From Vibrio pomeroyi (GTDB taxonomy: Bacteria; Pseudomonadota; Gammaproteobacteria; Enterobacterales; Vibrionaceae), in assembly GCF_024347595.1 (NCBI RefSeq), contig NZ_AP025506.1:1-64000 (forward strand): 64,000 nt of DNA, given 5' to 3'. A program made the position numbers and the translations under genes. The notes below the pieces were generated by a model, which saw nothing but the letters and a program-made list of their open reading frames with translations, did no database searches and was not told the DNA's origin. Below, one piece after another: positions 48,192 to 55,628 of this stretch (within the stretch, counting starts at the first letter, position 1; each line of letters opens with the position of its first letter).

Positions 48192-49169
48192 ATGGTTACG
48201 TTTCTGGTCAAGCGCCTGTTTCAGGCACTGATAGTGATGTTTGTGATCAGTTTGGTGGCGTTTGCCATTCAGGATAACCTGGGCGACCCGTTGCGTGAGT
48301 TAGTCGGTCAATCTGTTTCAGAATCGGAGCGTCAAGCGCTGCGTGATGAACTCGGCTTAAATGATCCCTTCATTACAAAATACACTCGCTTTGTGGGCGC
48401 AGCTCTACAAGGTGATCTTGGTACTTCATATTTCTTTAAACGCCCAGCTGTGGACGTAATCTTAGATAAACTAGTCGCAACGCTTGAACTTGTGTTTGGC
48501 GCTTCTCTGATCATTGTTTGTCTGTCGATTCCACTTGGCGTTTATTCTGCAATACACCCAAAAAGCTTCTTCACTAAACTGGTGATGGCGGGCAGTAGTA
48601 TCGGCATTTCTGTGCCTGTTTTCTTAACCGCAATCATGTTGATGTATGTATTCTCTATTGAGTTAGGTTGGCTGCCGTCGTTTGGACGTGGTGAGACCGC
48701 AAACTGGTTTGGTTGGGAGTCTGGCTTCTTAACGATAGATGGCCTTGCGCACTTAGTGCTGCCAAGTATTGCTCTAGCATCTATCATGCTGCCTTTGTTC
48801 ATTCGTCTAGTACGCTCTGAAATGCTAGAGGTTCTTAGCTCTGAGTACATCAAGTTTGGTAAAGCAAAAGGCTTAGCCCTGAACAAGATCTACTACCAAC
48901 ACGCTTTGAAAAACACAATGCTGCCAGTATTAACGGTAGGTGGTGTTCAAATCGGTACTATGGTGGCTTACACCATTCTTACTGAAACTGTATTCCAGTG
49001 GCCGGGCACCGGCTTCTTATTCCTTGAAGCGATTAACCGAGTGGATACACCACTGATTACCGCATACGTTATCTTCGTAGGACTTATCTTCGTAGTAACG
49101 AACACCATTGTTGACTTGCTATACGGCATCATTAACCCAACAGTGAACATCACAGGGAAAGGAGCATAA
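48192..49169 (+). CDS. Peptide ABC transporter permease (DppB type)
   Basis: This is an inner-membrane permease of 325 residues with six hydrophobic segments. It starts with the typical MVTFLVKRLFQALIVMFVIS helix and has the binding-protein-dependent transport signature around RSEMLEVLSSEYIKFGKAKGLALNKIYYQHALKN (EYIKFGKAKG contacts the ATPase) near 210-243. GDLGTSYFFKRPAVDVI is typical of DppB/OppB proteins. It is 178 bp after the binding-protein gene and 2 bp before the second permease gene. Confidence 0.93.
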   Translation: MVTFLVKRLFQALIVMFVISLVAFAIQDNLGDPLRELVGQSVSESERQALRDELGLNDPFITKYTRFVGAALQGDLGTSYFFKRPAVDVILDKLVATLELVFGASLIIVCLSIPLGVYSAIHPKSFFTKLVMAGSSIGISVPVFLTAIMLMYVFSIELGWLPSFGRGETANWFGWESGFLTIDGLAHLVLPSIALASIMLPLFIRLVRSEMLEVLSSEYIKFGKAKGLALNKIYYQHALKNTMLPVLTVGGVQIGTMVAYTILTETVFQWPGTGFLFLEAINRVDTPLITAYVIFVGLIFVVTNTIVDLLYGIINPTVNITGKGA

Positions 49170-49171
49170 TC

Positions 49172-50110
49172 ATGGAACAAACAACAACAGCTCCATCTCG
49201 TTGGGAGCGATTCAAGCAGTCAGACATTCTGTACTACTTCTTACGTGACAAAGTGGCAATGGTCAGCTTTGCCATCTTTGCAGCCTTCTTAGTGATGGCT
49301 CTCGCGGCACCGATTTTAGCGCCAACAGACCCGTATGACGTGACGTCTATCGACATCATGGATTCAGAGTTGCCACCATCTTGGATGGAAGACGGCGAAG
49401 AACGTTTCTTACTGGGCACTGATGAGCAAGGTCGTGACATCCTATCGACCATGCTTTACGGCTCTCGTCTTTCATTGACGATTGGTTTCTTAGCGGTTGG
49501 CCTTCAGCTGACTCTAGGTATCATCATTGGTCTGTCTGCGGGTTACTTCGGTGGCCGTATCGATAGCTTCTTGATGCGTTTTGCCGATGTTCAGCTTTCG
49601 TTCTCAACCATGATGGTTGCGATCATTGTCTCGGCTATCTTTAAGGCAAGCTTCGGTAGTGACTTCTACGCGCAATATGCCGTTGTTATGCTGGTGGTGA
49701 TCATCGGTATTGCCGAATGGCCGCAGTATGCGCGTACGATTCGTGCATCGGTATTGGCAGAGAAGAAGAAAGAGTATGTAGAAGCGGCGCGTGTGATGGG
49801 CTTCAGAGCGCCTCGCATCATGTTCCGTCATATTCTGCCTAACTGTTTATCACCGATTTTGGTTATCTCTACAGTACAGGTGGCAAATGCCATCATGTCA
49901 GAGGCGGCACTTTCTTTCCTAGGCTTAGGTCTTCCGGTAGACCAACCGTCACTGGGTGCCCTGATCAGTACTGGTTTTAACTACATTTTCTCAGGAGCAT
50001 GGTGGATCACAGCATTCCCAGGTGTGCTTTTGGTAACATTAGTTCTAGTTATTAACCTACTAGGCGACTGGTTACGTGACGTGTTTAACCCTAAAATTTA
50101 TAAAGGGTGA
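49172..50110 (+). CDS. Peptide ABC transporter permease (DppC type)
   Basis: This is the second permease subunit, 312 residues. It has the DppC/OppC N-terminal cytoplasmic stretch and TM1 (VAMVSFAIFAAFLVMALAAP), the conserved LLGTDEQGRDILSTMLYGSR near 80-99, and the EAA-loop KEYVEAARVMGFRAPRIMFR near 205. The tail LLGDWLRDVFNPKIYKG is the family ending. It overlaps nothing and starts 2 bp after the first permease gene. A terminator closes the operon. Confidence 0.93.
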   Translation: MEQTTTAPSRWERFKQSDILYYFLRDKVAMVSFAIFAAFLVMALAAPILAPTDPYDVTSIDIMDSELPPSWMEDGEERFLLGTDEQGRDILSTMLYGSRLSLTIGFLAVGLQLTLGIIIGLSAGYFGGRIDSFLMRFADVQLSFSTMMVAIIVSAIFKASFGSDFYAQYAVVMLVVIIGIAEWPQYARTIRASVLAEKKKEYVEAARVMGFRAPRIMFRHILPNCLSPILVISTVQVANAIMSEAALSFLGLGLPVDQPSLGALISTGFNYIFSGAWWITAFPGVLLVTLVLVINLLGDWLRDVFNPKIYKG

Positions 50111-50149
50111 TAGCGCGGTTTGATTTTTAGAAAAAAAAGTCACTAAACT

Positions 50150-50180
50150 AAGAGCCGTAAGCAATTACGGCTCTTTTTTT
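50150..50180 (+). terminator. Rho-independent terminator of the peptide transporter operon
   Basis: AGAGCCGTAA pairs with TTACGGCTCT around GCAA, followed by seven T residues. Confidence 0.88.
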
Positions 50181-50297
50181 GCTTAATGGATCTGGAACTT
50201 AGTATTATTGATACTGTCAATAATACTTAAAATGGAATTCATGTTTTATCGACATTGATTCGGTAATAATTAACCCGTAAGGGTTTAAGTGGTGGTT

Positions 50298-51272
50298 ATG
50301 AAATTGACAATGAATGCTGTATGTCGTGCTGTGATGAGAAATTATCGTATGGGGCTTATCGCTGCATCCCTTTTGGTATCGAGCCAAGTTAGTGCAGAGT
50401 CGGTTCTATGTGATGCAACTCAGGCAAGCACCAATCAATTACCACAGCTAGAGCAGTCATGTCCGATTGGTAAAGGTGTTTGGGGCAGCAAGGCGCCTAA
50501 ACGTCATTCAGATAACGAACTGTTCTGGGTTCAATGTGGCCTACTGAACAAGCCTTTGTCGCTGAGCCGTGCAAAACCTCTATATGAAAAGATCTCGACT
50601 AATGTTTGGATGAAGCCTGAAGGCGGTGACTACCGTTGTTTAATCGGCCCTTACTCTACCTTTTCTGATGCAAGAAAAGACCTAGCTCAAGTACGTAAGG
50701 TTCCGGGCTATGGTGAAGCCTTTATTCGTATGGTGGATAAGTCGAAAACTTCATCACAACCTATTGTCGCAAAAGCAGCAGCACCTAAAGCTGTCGAATC
50801 CAAAGCGGTTAAGCCTACTCCGGCAAAGCTAAAACCAGTCGCTAAGCCAGCATCGAAACCTGTGGTTGCAACTCAAGCGGTAACCAGCGCTGCTGCAATT
50901 CAAGCTTTCCCAAGTAGTGGTACAAGCTCAAACAACGATCTTGATATCGAAATTCGTGTGACGGCTAATGTTGCTGGCTCTCAATATGCGATACCTTACC
51001 TTCTTGATCACCAACAACAGTTCTACATGGAACAAGGCAAGCCTTGGAGTCGTCTAGATTACGCCAGTGCTGAGTTAGTGTGTAAGCAGGTCAAGATGAA
51101 GCTGATGACTGAAAAGCAGTGGCAGAGCATCTTAGGTTCGAAGGTAATGGAGAAACAGAATTGGCCAATGCACCTACCTTATTGGGGCGCAGATAAGAAA
51201 GGTCTGTTTACCAACGGTAACGTAAACCAATTGAAAGGCTCCTCACTACTTAACGTGATGTGTGTGAAGTAA
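50298..51272 (+). CDS. SPOR-domain-containing exported protein
   Basis: This is a predicted periplasmic or membrane-anchored protein of 324 residues with a hydrophobic signal segment (about 15-32, MGLIAASLLVSSQVSA). A SPOR-like domain follows at about 75-145, built around LFWVQCGLLNKPLSLSRAKP and CLIGPYSTFSDARKDLAQV; such domains bind denuded peptidoglycan at division sites. A Lys/Ala/Pro linker spans about 150-205. The C-terminal 100 residues (QQFYMEQGKPWSRLDYASAE, ending LLNVMCVK) I do not recognise. Start choice is uncertain: GTG codons at 50289 and 50292 are alternatives. Confidence 0.8.
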   Translation: MKLTMNAVCRAVMRNYRMGLIAASLLVSSQVSAESVLCDATQASTNQLPQLEQSCPIGKGVWGSKAPKRHSDNELFWVQCGLLNKPLSLSRAKPLYEKISTNVWMKPEGGDYRCLIGPYSTFSDARKDLAQVRKVPGYGEAFIRMVDKSKTSSQPIVAKAAAPKAVESKAVKPTPAKLKPVAKPASKPVVATQAVTSAAAIQAFPSSGTSSNNDLDIEIRVTANVAGSQYAIPYLLDHQQQFYMEQGKPWSRLDYASAELVCKQVKMKLMTEKQWQSILGSKVMEKQNWPMHLPYWGADKKGLFTNGNVNQLKGSSLLNVMCVK

Positions 51273-51297
51273 CTCCGACCTGTAGTTATACCAAACA

Positions 51298-51330
51298 AGC
51301 CTCAGCCATCGCTGGGGCTTTGTTGTTTTT
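51298..51330 (+). terminator. Rho-independent terminator after the SPOR gene
   Basis: AAGCCTCAGC pairs with GCTGGGGCTT around CATC with one T-G pair, followed by a T-rich tract. It isolates the following nqrB-like gene. Confidence 0.75.
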
Positions 51331-51472
51331 AGATTTTTCTTTTTCAATGTTGGTCTAAGTTATTGATGTTCACTTCTTCAAAACGAATTTGATTAAATAT
51401 CGTTAGAAATTGTTCAAATAGAGCCGTTGATGCGTAGAAAACCATAACTCAAGCAATAAGGTGATTGAGATT

Positions 51473-52714
51473 ATGAGTTTGAAAAAACGATTAGAAGACG
51501 TGGCTCCGCGCTTCGAAGCGGGTGGTAAGTACGAAAAGCTCTACCCTGTGTATGAGGCTTTCGCGACCATCTTTTACACGCCCGGCAACGTAAACCGTGG
51601 CGTAACCCATGTTCGAGATAGCATAGATCTCAAACGCATCATGATTCTGGTGTGGCTAGCCACTTTTCCCGCAATGTTCTGGGGTATGTACAACGTCGGT
51701 CAGCAAGCCGTGATGGGTTTGACTGTGACCTATTCTGGCGCAGAGCTTGCCTCCATCATCGACAGCAGTTGGCGCTTATCATGGGCGTTTGGTAGTGCTG
51801 AAGCTTTAGTCTCTAGTGGCTGGGGAAGCCAGATGTTTCTCGGTGCTCTCTACTTTCTTCCTGTTTATGCCACAGTGTTTGTGGTTGGTGGTTTTTGGGA
51901 AGTCTTATTTGCGGTTGTACGAAAACACGAGGTCAATGAAGGCTTCTTTGTGAGCTCGGTTCTCTTTGCCTTAATTCTTCCACCAACGATTCCGCTATGG
52001 CAAGCAGCTCTAGGTATCACCTTCGGTATCGTCGTTGCCAAGGAGTTGTTTGGTGGTACTGGGCGAAACTTCCTCAACCCTGCATTAGCGGGTCGAGCGT
52101 TTCTTTACTTTGCCTATCCTGCCAACATGTCCGGTGGCTTGGTATGGGTTGCCGCTGACGGCTATTCAGGTGCGACACCACTGAGCCAATGGTATGAAGG
52201 CGGTAGTTCGTCACTCATCAACAACATAACAGGTGAGGCGATCACTTGGATGGATGCCTTCATTGGTAATATTCCAGGATCGATGGGTGAAGTGTCTTCA
52301 TTGCTGATCATGCTAACGGGTGTGATTCTGATTGTGATGAAGATAGCCTCTTGGCGTATTGTAGCGGGTGTGATTGTCGGCCTTGTGGCGGCGTCGAGCT
52401 TGATGAATTGGATTGGCTCAGAGACTAACTCTATGTTCTCGATGCCGTTCTACTGGCACTTCGTATTAGGCGGTGTCGCGTTTGGTACTTTCTTTATGGC
52501 AACGGATCCGGTTTCTGCGGCGTTTACTAACCAAAGTAAGTGGGCTTACGGGATCTTGATTGGTGTAATGACGGTCGGTATCCGAGTGCTCAACCCTGCT
52601 TACCCAGAGGGCATTATGCTCGCTATCTTGTTTGCTAACCTGTTCGCTCCGCTGTTCGACTTTGTCGTGAAAGAGCAAAACATCAAGCGCAGACAAAAAC
52701 GCACAGTACGATAA
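51473..52714 (+). CDS. Solitary NqrB-like subunit of Na+-translocating NADH:quinone reductase
   Basis: This 413-residue membrane protein is very similar to NqrB, the subunit of Na+-NQR that carries covalent FMN and takes part in quinone reduction. The flavinylation motif SGAT is intact at 232-235 ([10 protein letters not shown]; Thr235 corresponds to Thr236 in V. cholerae). Conserved stretches such as [50 protein letters not shown] and [11 protein letters not shown] are kept. Unlike the usual nqrABCDEF operon it stands alone between two terminators. The ATG at 51473 has AAGGTGA 8 bases upstream. It is probably a paralogue of the operon copy, with unknown partner and role. Confidence 0.92.
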   Translation: MSLKKRLEDVAPRFEAGGKYEKLYPVYEAFATIFYTPGNVNRGVTHVRDSIDLKRIMILVWLATFPAMFWGMYNVGQQAVMGLTVTYSGAELASIIDSSWRLSWAFGSAEALVSSGWGSQMFLGALYFLPVYATVFVVGGFWEVLFAVVRKHEVNEGFFVSSVLFALILPPTIPLWQAALGITFGIVVAKELFGGTGRNFLNPALAGRAFLYFAYPANMSGGLVWVAADGYSGATPLSQWYEGGSSSLINNITGEAITWMDAFIGNIPGSMGEVSSLLIMLTGVILIVMKIASWRIVAGVIVGLVAASSLMNWIGSETNSMFSMPFYWHFVLGGVAFGTFFMATDPVSAAFTNQSKWAYGILIGVMTVGIRVLNPAYPEGIMLAILFANLFAPLFDFVVKEQNIKRRQKRTVR

Positions 52715-52733
52715 GAAATGAGACCCTAAAGAA

Positions 52734-52759
52734 AAAGGCTTGCACTAGTGCAAGCCTTT
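52734..52759 (+). terminator. Bidirectional terminator after the nqrB paralogue
   Basis: AAAGGCTTGCAC and GTGCAAGCCTTT form a 26-bp perfect palindrome between convergent genes. Confidence 0.85.
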
Positions 52760-52790
52760 CCATTTTTATCACGATTGATTTGAAGTTGAT

Positions 52791-53042
52791 TTAACTCCAC
52801 TTCAAATCAATCTCGAACGGTTGTGTACTGCCACAGTGCTCACCACACATTTCATCATAAGCGCTGTTATGAATGAGGGTAGCCGACGCTACACCTTGGT
52901 CACTGAAGTGGTCGCGTGCTTGATTGACACTCAAAAACTTCATTGGGTGCTGGTGGTCGTCCTTAATTAACTGTTTTTGCTCGCCAACGACTTGGTAAGC
53001 TAAGTAAATCCCGCCTTCAAATGATTCAATTAGTAGATTCAT
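52791..53042 (-). CDS. Small conserved protein, possibly DUF6482 family
   Basis: This is an 83-residue soluble acidic protein beginning MNLLIESFEGGIYLAYQVVG. It contains the segment MKFLSVNQARDHFSDQGVAS and a short cysteine pair in DEMCGEHCGS, which might bind metal. I recall similar small proteins in Vibrio and related genera placed in DUF6482, but I am not certain. The start at 53042 has GGAG six bases upstream, better than the one four codons earlier. Function unknown. Confidence 0.75.
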   Translation of the reverse strand: MNLLIESFEGGIYLAYQVVGEQKQLIKDDHQHPMKFLSVNQARDHFSDQGVASATLIHNSAYDEMCGEHCGSTQPFEIDLKWS

Positions 53043-53126
53043 CACAAACTCCATTGCTGTTCTAGATAGGTCTTTGTTTTGGTATCTACGTTAATAGTTG
53101 TTTTAAGGTTCATGCGGGTTAGAAAT

Positions 53127-53155
53127 GAAAAAACCAGAAGCATTGCTTCTGGTTT
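53127..53155 (-). terminator. Rho-independent terminator after the lipoprotein gene
   Basis: AAACCAGAAGC pairs with GCTTCTGGTTT around ATT, with a U-run on the minus strand. Confidence 0.82.
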
Positions 53156-53184
53156 CTGATTAAGTCATCAAACTAACTCTGTGA

Positions 53185-54912
53185 TTAGTTGATTTTCTGC
53201 ATGATGCTAACACGACCATCGGTGTTACCTGTGTTATCCATCTTACGACGGATAAGTAGGCCTTCATCCCAGTTTGATCCAGCAGGTTGGTATTCCCACT
53301 TAACAAAATATTCATCGTTTGAGTGACACGACGAGCCTGCAACGTAATTGTCTTGGTCGCAGAAACGAACTACTGTGTTCAGTTCTGTTAATGTCGCTTT
53401 TGAAGCACGGCCTATTTGACCAAACCACCAGTAATCGATAGCGCCTAACTCCGCGTAGGTTGCATCAAACTGCCCCATATCTTCAGGCGAAGATTGGCCG
53501 CCGTTTTCGCTGTCACACTCAGAACCTGATGTCGTTACTTTTGTTGCGCCGAACAGCATAGTACTCACTGCAACTTCGCCATTGTCACAGTACTCTTTTG
53601 TTTCCCATGTACCAGTGAAATCTACGTAACGTTCAGAATCTTTTGTTGGGATCTCGTAGTAGTATGCAACACGCTCTGTTACGCGAGGTTGGGGGTTGTT
53701 TGCGTCGCTACCCAGCGTTTCTTTCTTAACAATCTCAGAATAAATGCCAGTTACTGGATCGAAAGAGCCAGAAGTAGTATCACGAATCCAGTTTGATGGG
53801 TCGCTTTCTTTATCTTTGTCATCCCAGAGATTGTTTGCTGTGTAGTGATTCAAGTCAGATGCTTTTTGGACATCAAATGGCTTCCATCCTTTAATGTCTT
53901 CGGCTGTGATCTCTTCATCAGCGGTTGCTGATTTTGCTAAGTCTCGAAGTTTGTAGGCAAACGCATTATTCAATACGAATTTGCTTTCAGGTGTCATTGA
54001 GCCATTTGTTTGGTCTACAGCACCATCCTTGTTTGTATCACAACCTTGAAGCTTCGAGCTGTCTTCATCTATCCATTGATGAGCAGAGTTGGATACACAT
54101 GTTAGGTATTGCTCAGCAAAGCTTTCTGATAGCGAATAGTCGTTAGATCCTGCAAACATAGTTACTGAGTCCGCAGAGTTTACTTTGAACGTCATCTCGG
54201 TCATGCCGCGAGTACGATCGAACATTTCCTCTTCCATTAGTTTGTCAGCGTGAACGTATATGAATTTGTCGGAGTTCTGGGTTACATCAATGTAACGAAC
54301 GAATTTACCAGCAGTGATAAATGGGTTTGCAGAGTCATCACCGCGTTCCATTGAGCCAAACGCAGACTGCATATGAGTTAGAGCGTCGCCTTCAGATGTG
54401 ATATTTGCAGCTTCTACACCCATCGCATCTAGGAAATCAGTTACGCTAGCACGGTCATCAAGACTCAGGTCTTTCATCTTCACTAACGTAGCAGCATCAG
54501 GTGCACGCAGCACTTCTGGAATTGTCAGTACTTCATCTGAAGTACTACCAAACTGGTTATCCAGAGATTGAAGTAAAATTGCTAGGTTAAGTGCGCGAGC
54601 ATATTTTCCCGCCGCTTCAAATGGAGTCAGTACATCACGGTTTGATGCTGCACCTACTTTTAAGCCGTTTTCACCACCGATGAAGAAGGTAACCGTGTCG
54701 CTAGTTTTAGCGGTAAATTCGCCTTCACTATTCGTAACCCCGCTTAAGCCAGAACTGGTGTTGTAGTAGATACCTTCAACAGCTGCATCGATAAATTTGT
54801 TGGTTGTTATCGATGGCTCTGTCGGTGTTGTTACACCTGAGTTAGAACTATCGCTCCCACAACCTGCTAAGCCTAGTGCCACCGCAGCCGCTAATAACGT
54901 TACCTTTTTCAT
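53185..54912 (-). CDS. Predicted outer-membrane or surface lipoprotein, unknown function
   Basis: This is a 575-residue lipoprotein with signal MKKVTLLAAAVALGLAGCG (lipobox LAGC; Cys18). The residue after Cys is Gly, not Asp, so sorting to the outer membrane is expected. After a Ser/Thr/Pro linker, residues 40-80 resemble a small beta-domain seen in many marine gammaproteobacterial lipoproteins (AVEGIYYNTSSGLSG, EGEFTAKTSDTVTFFIG). The region to about 180 is helical, and 380-575 is aromatic- and cysteine-rich (Cys in YCDNG, SECDSENGG, RFCDQDN, SSCHSND). I recognise no enzyme family. It is transcribed in the same direction as the kinase-sigma pair, with its own 120-bp upstream gap, and may be an output of that system. 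Confidence 0.85.
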   Translation of the reverse strand: MKKVTLLAAAVALGLAGCGSDSSNSGVTTPTEPSITTNKFIDAAVEGIYYNTSSGLSGVTNSEGEFTAKTSDTVTFFIGGENGLKVGAASNRDVLTPFEAAGKYARALNLAILLQSLDNQFGSTSDEVLTIPEVLRAPDAATLVKMKDLSLDDRASVTDFLDAMGVEAANITSEGDALTHMQSAFGSMERGDDSANPFITAGKFVRYIDVTQNSDKFIYVHADKLMEEEMFDRTRGMTEMTFKVNSADSVTMFAGSNDYSLSESFAEQYLTCVSNSAHQWIDEDSSKLQGCDTNKDGAVDQTNGSMTPESKFVLNNAFAYKLRDLAKSATADEEITAEDIKGWKPFDVQKASDLNHYTANNLWDDKDKESDPSNWIRDTTSGSFDPVTGIYSEIVKKETLGSDANNPQPRVTERVAYYYEIPTKDSERYVDFTGTWETKEYCDNGEVAVSTMLFGATKVTTSGSECDSENGGQSSPEDMGQFDATYAELGAIDYWWFGQIGRASKATLTELNTVVRFCDQDNYVAGSSCHSNDEYFVKWEYQPAGSNWDEGLLIRRKMDNTGNTDGRVSIMQKIN

Positions 54913-54986
54913 TTTTTATCCTTACTCTGAAGAGTAATTATTTTTAGGTTAATTAAGATCTTCGGCGTTTTTACCTTTCTAGAGTG

Positions 54987-54996
54987 GATTTCACAA
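54987..54996 (-). promoter_or_regulatory. Promoter-region motif shared with the kinase gene (lipoprotein copy)
   Basis: On the minus strand this reads TTGTGAAATC, 74 bases upstream of the lipoprotein ATG. It differs by one base from TTGTCAAATC upstream of the kinase gene, at a similar distance. This is a candidate -35 element for the nearby ECF sigma factor; two sites are too few to be sure. Confidence 0.35.
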
Positions 54997-55032
54997 GGCA
55001 CGAAATTTGAGTGAAATACCGTAAATTATTTT

Positions 55033-55626
55033 TCAATAAATGGGGTTGTGCTGCGTGTTTATTTTCCTCGTTAACCAAGAGCGAGAAAACTTTAAATCCT
55101 TTTCAATTAGGCTGTCGCTACAGGTTAGTAGCTGGCTGATTTCTTGAGTTTGAAGTCCCATAAGGTATTTCAGTTTGAATGCTTGTGATTGTCTTGGGTA
55201 ATTCAAGGTAAAGTGGTCAACAACCTTATCTATAATGATTAGTTGCTCGAAATGCCTTTCTTCTTGAGAGGGGACTTTTGTGGGTAGTTGGCGTTTCTGT
55301 GCCTGTTGACGTCGAGCGTTATCGATGAGTATTTGTCGCATAATTTTTGCTGCCATCAACAGGAAATCACGAGTGTGTTCTATTGATTGAGTCTCGGAAG
55401 AAGAGAGCTTTAGGTAAGCATCGTGAACTAACGCCGTTGTGTTGTGGATGCTATTCCAAGACACCCAACAGCTTTGCTCATGCTTGGTTGTGCTCCTTTT
55501 TCTCTCTTTTTGAGCGAGGGTGTAGAGGTGGGCGTAAGCGAAACGATAGAGCTTTTGTTCTGCCCATTTATGCCCAGCTTTCCAATCTCTCATGAGCGAT
55601 TCTATATCAGTAAGTTGGTTATTCAT
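55033..55626 (-). CDS. ecfP: ECF-family RNA polymerase sigma factor (EcfP-like)
   Basis: This is an extracytoplasmic-function sigma factor of 197 residues without an anti-sigma gene. Sigma region 2 covers about 5-100 (FAYAHLYTLAQKERKR, TTALVHDAYLKL, FLLMAAKIMRQILIDNARRQ). Region 4 covers about 130-190, with the helix-turn-helix LQTQEISQLLTCSDSLIEKD. Where most ECF factors have acidic residues before the LVHDAYLKL helix, this one has Thr63 and Thr64. In V. parahaemolyticus EcfP, phosphorylation of Thr63 by the kinase PknT supplies the missing charge and allows RNA polymerase binding. Position, context and partner kinase all match, so I use that name by analogy. It starts 2 bp after the kinase gene. 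Confidence 0.87.
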   Translation of the reverse strand: MNNQLTDIESLMRDWKAGHKWAEQKLYRFAYAHLYTLAQKERKRSTTKHEQSCWVSWNSIHNTTALVHDAYLKLSSSETQSIEHTRDFLLMAAKIMRQILIDNARRQQAQKRQLPTKVPSQEERHFEQLIIIDKVVDHFTLNYPRQSQAFKLKYLMGLQTQEISQLLTCSDSLIEKDLKFSRSWLTRKINTQHNPIY

Positions 55627-55628
55627 GG

